From: CAZWDO01 sp964632485 [NCBI: uncultured bacterium]
GTDB taxonomy: Bacteria; JAGOEH01
DNA length: 57,837 nucleotides
Direction: 5' to 3'
NCBI GenBank assembly: GCA_964632485.1
Contig: CAZWDO010000006.1
Location: forward strand, 72,561 to 130,397
Part shown: positions 53,595 to 57,837 of the stretch, one piece after another
Layout of the letters: each line of letters opens with the position of its first letter
Position numbering within the stretch: the stretch's first letter is position 1
Translations under genes and position numbers: made by a program
The notes under the pieces: generated by a model
What the model saw: only the letters and a program-made list of their open reading frames with translations
Told to the model about the DNA's origin: nothing
Database searches by the model: none

Positions 53595-54530
53595 ATGTTA
53601 TCTCATATAAATGATTTTAATCACTCGTTGAATGAACTGCGGGGTGAGTTGTCTCTGACTGATAAAATTATAGATGGACGGCGAATTGCGGATGAGATTA
53701 AAACACTCATTAAAAAAACGATTGCAGATTTAAATATTCAACCGCGTTTGGCGGTAGTTAATACACAAATTGATCCGGCATCTAATTATTATGTTCAATC
53801 CCAAAAGAAACAATTTGCCGCTTTGGGAATGGCCGTTGAAGAAGTTATAATCGATCCACTGAGTCCGGTGGAAAATTTTATCGAAATGATTACTCAATTG
53901 AATCAACGGCGGGAAATTCATGGTATTCAAGCGCAATTGCCGCTACCGAAAAAGCTTCCAGCTCAAAAAATTCTTAATCATATTGCGCCGCAGAAGGATG
54001 TGGATTGTCAGGCTTCATTGTCTTTGGGACATGTCATGATTGGCGGCGATGAGCCGGTCTTTTATCCGAATACGGCCTATGCGGTCCAATTCATAATTCA
54101 ATATTACCGCTTGCAAATCCATCAGTGGCAGACGGTGATTTTGAATCGCAGTTTGGTGGTTGGTAAACCCTTAGCAATGATGTTGTTGGAAAAATCGCCG
54201 GAATTAAATGCGACATTAACGGTTTGTCATTCTCAGACAAAAGATTTGCCAACTTTATTGCAGCGGGCGGATTTAATTATCATTGCTATTGGCCGGGCGC
54301 GCTATTTGCCCGCCGAATGGGTCAAACCGGGGGGTTGCGTGATTGATGTTGGAATCAACAGCATTGTCGAAAATGGTAAAACCCGAATCGTAGGTGACGC
54401 TGATTTTGATGCTATACTGCCAAAGGCCGCTGCTATCACTCCTGTTCCTGGGGGTGTTGGCAGTGTGACGACTGCCTTACTGATGAGTCAAACTCTTAAA
54501 GCGGCGCTACTTCAGGAAGGTTCTCGTTAA
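53595..54530 (+). CDS. folD: FolD-like methylene-THF dehydrogenase/cyclohydrolase with altered active site
   Basis: 311 residues; the fold and many landmarks are of FolD, but key residues differ. The YVxSK motif is YYVQSQ, so the catalytic Lys (E. coli FolD Lys56 position) is Gln. QLPLP is kept. DVDGF is DVDCQ, PCTPxG is PNTAYA, GRSxxVGxP is NRSLVVGKP and GGVGPMT is GGVGSVT. FolD makes 10-formyl-THF from 5,10-methylene-THF; loss of the Lys should harm the cyclohydrolase step. An extra ~20 residues precede the family start. AAGGA is 7 nt before the ATG. It may be inactive, altered or a second copy. Confidence 0.85.
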   Translation: MLSHINDFNHSLNELRGELSLTDKIIDGRRIADEIKTLIKKTIADLNIQPRLAVVNTQIDPASNYYVQSQKKQFAALGMAVEEVIIDPLSPVENFIEMITQLNQRREIHGIQAQLPLPKKLPAQKILNHIAPQKDVDCQASLSLGHVMIGGDEPVFYPNTAYAVQFIIQYYRLQIHQWQTVILNRSLVVGKPLAMMLLEKSPELNATLTVCHSQTKDLPTLLQRADLIIIAIGRARYLPAEWVKPGGCVIDVGINSIVENGKTRIVGDADFDAILPKAAAITPVPGGVGSVTTALLMSQTLKAALLQEGSR

Positions 54531-54531
54531 A

Positions 54532-55776
54532 ATGACGGTACAAACTCCGGAAGTGATTACCGTTTCTGTTCTGACTAATCAGATAAAACGTTATCTGGAA
54601 GAGCAGTTTCCCTTTGTTTTTGTGATCGGTGAAGTCTCCAATTTAAAGTTTCAACAATCAGGCCATATCTATTTTACATTAAAGGACGAACAAAGTCAGA
54701 TCAATTGTGCGATCTGGCGTTCCAGGGTATCTGAACTGACGGCTAATCCGGAGAATGGGAAAAAATATATTGTCAGTGGATCGCTGAGCGTCTATGAAAA
54801 AAGCGGTTCTTATATGATTTCTATAGTGAATTTGCAGCCATTGGGTATAGGGGAATTGCAGCTTGCTTTTGAAAAAATGAAACAAAAGCTACAAGGTGAA
54901 GGATTATTTGATGCGGCATATAAGAAAAAATTGCCTGTTTATCCGCAGCGAATTGGTGTAGTAACCTCGCCGACGGGAGCGGCATTGAGAGATATTATCC
55001 AGATATTGCGGCGGAGGGCGCCGTCTGTCGAAATTATTCTCCGTCCAGCCAAAGTCCAGGGTGAGGGTTCGGCTGAGGATATCGCCTGTGGCATCCGGGA
55101 TTTAAATGATTGGGGACAGGTCGATTTACTAATAGTCGGGCGGGGAGGGGGGTCCCTTGAAGATCTTTGGGCTTTCAATGAAGAAGTGGTCGCGCGCGCT
55201 ATCTTTTCTTCTCGGATTCCCGTTATTTCGGCCGTCGGTCATGAGACTGATTTTACGATCGCTGATTTTGTTGCTGATCTTCGCGCTCCTACTCCGTCTG
55301 CAGCGGCTGAAATTGCTGTTAAGGATTTTTTGGAACTTCGAAAAAATCTGTTAAAGGACCGGGATCGGTTGATTCGGTCTTTAATCCAGCATTTTAAATT
55401 TCCCCGCGATCAGTTCCGGCATTTGAAACGGCGGATCAATTTAAGGTCGCCTATGGATATGGTTCATCAACACAACCAAACGGTAGATGATTTGATCCAC
55501 CGATTACGCGTTCAAATTAGGCGCTCCCTTGATCGGCAAAAGCAACAACTGGATATGCTAACCCGCCATTTTCAATCGCTGGACCCTTATGAAATTCTTA
55601 GAAGGGGTTATAGTATTACCCGATTGAAAGAAAATCAGCATGTTATTACTTCGGCTGATGATGTAACGAATAAAAGTGTCATTGAAACGATTCTTTATAA
55701 GGGCAAGCTTGAAAGCCAGGTAACGGACATTACTTTTCCGGGTAATGAAGTCTCCGCTAAAAGCGAACATGATTAA
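54532..55776 (+). CDS. xseA: exodeoxyribonuclease VII large subunit
   Basis: 414 residues. OB-fold DNA-binding start (FVIGEVSNLKFQQSGHIYFTLKD), then the catalytic domain with VVTSPTGAALRDI, VGRGGGSLEDLW and SAVGHETDFTIAD, all diagnostic, and a C-terminal coiled coil. The enzyme degrades single-stranded DNA with XseB. The small subunit gene, often adjacent, is not found in the window. It starts one base after the folD stop, and its end overlaps crcB. Confidence 0.96.
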   Translation: MTVQTPEVITVSVLTNQIKRYLEEQFPFVFVIGEVSNLKFQQSGHIYFTLKDEQSQINCAIWRSRVSELTANPENGKKYIVSGSLSVYEKSGSYMISIVNLQPLGIGELQLAFEKMKQKLQGEGLFDAAYKKKLPVYPQRIGVVTSPTGAALRDIIQILRRRAPSVEIILRPAKVQGEGSAEDIACGIRDLNDWGQVDLLIVGRGGGSLEDLWAFNEEVVARAIFSSRIPVISAVGHETDFTIADFVADLRAPTPSAAAEIAVKDFLELRKNLLKDRDRLIRSLIQHFKFPRDQFRHLKRRINLRSPMDMVHQHNQTVDDLIHRLRVQIRRSLDRQKQQLDMLTRHFQSLDPYEILRRGYSITRLKENQHVITSADDVTNKSVIETILYKGKLESQVTDITFPGNEVSAKSEHD

Positions 55777-56176
55777 ACTACAAGCGGTGTTTATAGTTGC
55801 CTTAGGCGGCGCTTGTGGCGCGATATTACGCTATGGCTTGAGCTTGCTAACCCGATCCTGGTCAGATTGGTTGCCTTGGGGAACTCTTTTATCCAATGCC
55901 GGTGGTTGCTTGCTGCTTGGAATAGTCACAGCGCTTGCCTTGGAATGGTCGATCCTGCCGGGTCCGTGGTTTCTCTTTCTGGCGACGGGTTTGTGCGGAG
56001 GATTTACAACGATGTCCACCTTCATTTTCGAACTGGTTGGAGCCCTTAAAGAAGGACAATTCGGTTTTGTGTTTGTCTATGCAGTCGGGGGATTTGTTCT
56101 TAACCTCTTTTTTTTTATGGCAGGTCACAAATTTGTTCAAATTTGGTTTTCTCGGGGGTTTGAATGCAGTCGGTAA
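55769..56176 (+). CDS. crcB: CrcB/Fluc fluoride channel
   Basis: About 135 residues from the ATG at 55769 (8-nt overlap with xseA); 55745 is an alternative. Four transmembrane helices. Family motifs: GGACGAILRYG, GTLLSNAGGC (pore Asn) and GGFTTMSTF. The last is normally TTFSTF: the first Phe of the two-Phe box that lines the fluoride path is Met here. CrcB is a dimeric fluoride exporter in the inner membrane. No fluoride riboswitch is seen; it appears driven as part of the superoperon. Confidence 0.93.
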   Translation: MIKLQAVFIVALGGACGAILRYGLSLLTRSWSDWLPWGTLLSNAGGCLLLGIVTALALEWSILPGPWFLFLATGLCGGFTTMSTFIFELVGALKEGQFGFVFVYAVGGFVLNLFFFMAGHKFVQIWFSRGFECSR

Positions 56177-56514
56177 AGAATGCTCTATCCTTGCGAATAT
56201 TCATCAATGAACAGGATGCCTGGCGCCATCGGCCTTTGTATCGGGTCATTGTCGAAAGCGCGCATGACGCCCAATTAGCCGGCGCTACTGCTTGGCAAGG
56301 GTTGTTATCTTTTGGTTCCGGCGCTCATCTCCATTCCGCCCGCTTACTTGATTTTGCGGCAGATCTCCCCATTATTATCGAAATTATCGATGAAGAGGAT
56401 GAAATTAATCAATTTATACCGGTTCTTGACCGGCTTTTTGACGAATCGGGGTGCGGCGGCACTATCATTTGTGAAGAAATTGCGATGCGCCACTTCCCGC
56501 ATAAAAAACATTAA
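56164..56514 (+). CDS. DUF190 domain protein
   Basis: 116 residues with the DUF190 pattern: LRIFINEQDAW, RPLYRVIVESAHDAQLAGATAWQGLLSFG, DLPIIIEIIDEEDEI. These PII-like proteins commonly sit next to crcB, as here, with a 13-nt overlap. A regulatory link to fluoride export is suspected from that pairing; biochemistry is lacking. It is the last gene of the plus-strand superoperon. Confidence 0.92.
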   Translation: MQSVKNALSLRIFINEQDAWRHRPLYRVIVESAHDAQLAGATAWQGLLSFGSGAHLHSARLLDFAADLPIIIEIIDEEDEINQFIPVLDRLFDESGCGGTIICEEIAMRHFPHKKH

Positions 56515-56547
56515 GGCTTCCCTCAAGAGTAACTCTTTAGAAATCCC

Positions 56548-57660
56548 TTACAATTTAATGAAAATTTTTCGGTTGTACATCCAACGCAAAATAAAGAACC
56601 AAAAGGTGATAAACAAAATGGGGAAGAGGACTGAAGCGCCATAATTACCTAATACGGGTACAAATAAATAATGATAGATATAGCTTTTTAAATCCAGGCT
56701 CAATCCATTGACGGAGATCAATTTCCATGCTGATAGATTTCGCGCTATAAAGGAAGAACCCCAAAAGGCAAATATGGCATTACTGCCAAAAATAATAAAA
56801 AACTCAGTAGTATGGCGATATCCCTTCATATCAATCAGCCAGAAGCAAATCGCCAGGAAATGTAATGCGATACCTACCGTATAGAGGACATAGCTGCTGG
56901 TCCAGAGTTGCTTATTGATAGGCATCCAGTAGGACCAGAACATGCCTAATACTAAAAATGCGTTGGCAGCGACAAACATTCCAATCACTCGAGTGGTTTT
57001 TTCATAGTTCGAACGGAGCCAGCTACCTGTAAAAAATCCGAGCAATACCTGAGCGATAGCAGGTATAGTGCTGATCAGACCCTCAGGGTCAAAATTGGGT
57101 TTCCACATATGGTTTTTTAGTAACAAGCTATCAATATGTTGGGCAAAATTTGAACCCAGAGCCCAGTGATCACTTCCGGAACTCGGGAACGGTATAAGCG
57201 TCATGATTGCCCAATAACCGAAAAGCAAAATAAGGGCGCTGATGATTTGCCAGGTCCGATTAAAATGCAAAATGATTAGCGAGGCAAAAAAATAGCAGAC
57301 ACCGATACGAGGTAGGACCCCCGGGATGCGCATCGTGGAAAAATTAAATTTGGGATATAAACTTAAAAGCCAACCCAAAACGATAAGTAAAACGGTTCGC
57401 TTGATAATCTGTATATATACTGGTTTTAGAGCATGGACGCCTTCCAGACGCTTGGAGAATGAGTAGGCCATGGCTACCCCCATAATGAACAGGAAAAATG
57501 GAAAAACCAAGTCAGTTGGCGTGCAACCATGCCAACTTGCATGCCCAAGGGGTGGAAGGACATAGCTCCAGCTTCCCGGATTATTAACCATTATCATCAG
57601 TACGATTGTAAAACCGCGAAAAGCATCCAATGATATTAGCCGTTCGGAAGGTTTAACCAT
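56548..57660 (-). CDS. HGSNAT-like (DUF5009) membrane acyltransferase
   Basis: A 370-residue inner-membrane protein with ~10 helices. The start RLISLDAFRGFTIVLMIMVNNPG and HASWHGCTPTDLVFPFFLFIMG are the signatures of the heparan-alpha-glucosaminide N-acetyltransferase/DUF5009 family, which passes acetyl groups from cytoplasmic acetyl-CoA across the membrane to amino sugars. The presumed catalytic His is in HASWHG. In bacteria it is linked to glycan salvage or modification. AAAGGAG lies 6 nt before the ATG. Confidence 0.9.
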   Translation of the reverse strand: MVKPSERLISLDAFRGFTIVLMIMVNNPGSWSYVLPPLGHASWHGCTPTDLVFPFFLFIMGVAMAYSFSKRLEGVHALKPVYIQIIKRTVLLIVLGWLLSLYPKFNFSTMRIPGVLPRIGVCYFFASLIILHFNRTWQIISALILLFGYWAIMTLIPFPSSGSDHWALGSNFAQHIDSLLLKNHMWKPNFDPEGLISTIPAIAQVLLGFFTGSWLRSNYEKTTRVIGMFVAANAFLVLGMFWSYWMPINKQLWTSSYVLYTVGIALHFLAICFWLIDMKGYRHTTEFFIIFGSNAIFAFWGSSFIARNLSAWKLISVNGLSLDLKSYIYHYLFVPVLGNYGASVLFPILFITFWFFILRWMYNRKIFIKL

Positions 57661-57726
57661 TTGTTACTCCTTTGCGTTTATTGGGTTACGTAAGATTGAA
57701 ACTGTTTTTAATTGCTATATCCGCCT

Positions 57727-57837
57727 CTAAATAAACTGGTAAGAAAATCCAATGCCAATAACTTCTTTCAATTGGCGTTTAGTTGAAATGTCCCGGTCAT
57801 AAACCAGACGGACGTTCAGATTGAAGTTGATAAAGCG
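57727..57837 (-). CDS. 3' end of a beta-barrel-type protein (5' partial)
   Basis: The last 36 codons of a minus-strand gene enter at the right edge. The residues FNLNVRLVYDRD and QLKEVIGIGFSYQF alternate polar and aromatic residues like final outer-membrane barrel strands; the pattern resembles the C-terminus of DUF3078-type proteins. Too short for a firm call. It ends 66 bp before the HGSNAT-like gene start. Confidence 0.5.
   Translation of the reverse strand, partial: RFINFNLNVRLVYDRDISTKRQLKEVIGIGFSYQFI

Noticed and set aside
55777-56514. xseB hidden after xseA
   Set aside because: The space is fully taken by crcB and the DUF190 gene; no ~70-residue frame with XseB motifs is visible on either strand.
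1-57837. tRNA, rRNA, transposase, integrase, phage or defence genes
   Set aside because: None could be recognised on either strand; all larger frames have other assignments or are shadows.

Overview
The window reads as a chromosomal segment of a Gram-negative bacterium of the wider Fibrobacterota-Chlorobiota-Bacteroidota (FCB) assemblage, probably one of its poorly cultured phyla (Calditrichota, KSB1 or a relative). The reasons are two secreted proteins ending in a type IX secretion (T9SS) sorting domain (N-x-PNPFN then GxYxxR), a TonB-dependent receptor, and lipid A genes (lpxB, waaA). Against Bacteroidota proper, most genes have strong GGAG-type ribosome binding sites, and several intergenic regions hold near-perfect TTGACA/17/TATAAT promoters, which Bacteroidota do not normally use. 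The placement is inference; no rRNA is present.

Layout. 1-6.8 kb: the 3' end of one T9SS cargo protein, facing a 1995-residue T9SS cargo protein built of SBBP propeller repeats and many fibronectin-like modules. 7-8.9 kb: a structured leader or small RNA, then a two-PAS histidine kinase. 9-13.7 kb: an esterase, a small outer-membrane-type protein, a sodium/solute symporter and an M64 metallopeptidase. 13.7-17.1 kb: an EFR1-type flavodoxin/ferredoxin protein diverging from an HD-domain protein, a secreted protein, a YjfB-like micro-protein and a YigZ/IMPACT protein. 17.4-20.3 kb: an EF-G paralogue and YebC.

20.3-26.8 kb (minus) is a tightly overlapping operon: a 908-residue multidomain esterase, tcdA, lpxB, a DUF374 acyltransferase and waaA, from a consensus promoter followed by an 11-bp inverted repeat in the 5' UTR. 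27-29.8 kb (plus) is the trkA-trkH potassium uptake pair. 29.8-43.6 kb (minus) is a long run: a lipoprotein, an LTA-synthase-like phosphotransferase, rsgA, a LysW-like zinc ribbon with an acidic tyrosine-rich tail, a B12-binding radical SAM protein, a DUF3108 protein, a Gfo/Idh oxidoreductase, then a TonB receptor, an ABC-type periplasmic binding protein without a transporter, a HAMP histidine kinase and a receiver-PP2C phosphatase. The last four look like one sensory pathway from the outer membrane to a cytoplasmic phosphatase output.

43.9-56.5 kb (plus) is a housekeeping superoperon: thrS, infC (apparent AUA start), rpmI, rplT, pheS, pheT, a ZapB-like coiled coil, zapA, 6S RNA, rny, ymdB-type phosphodiesterase, a divergent folD lacking the expected catalytic lysine, xseA, crcB and a DUF190 protein. 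The window closes with an HGSNAT-like membrane acyltransferase and the C-terminal end of a barrel-like protein, both on the minus strand. I see no rRNA, tRNA, CRISPR array, transposase, prophage or recognised defence system. The best candidates for something undescribed are the four-gene sensory module, the LysW-like protein next to the radical SAM enzyme, the structured RNA before the PAS kinase and the altered FolD.
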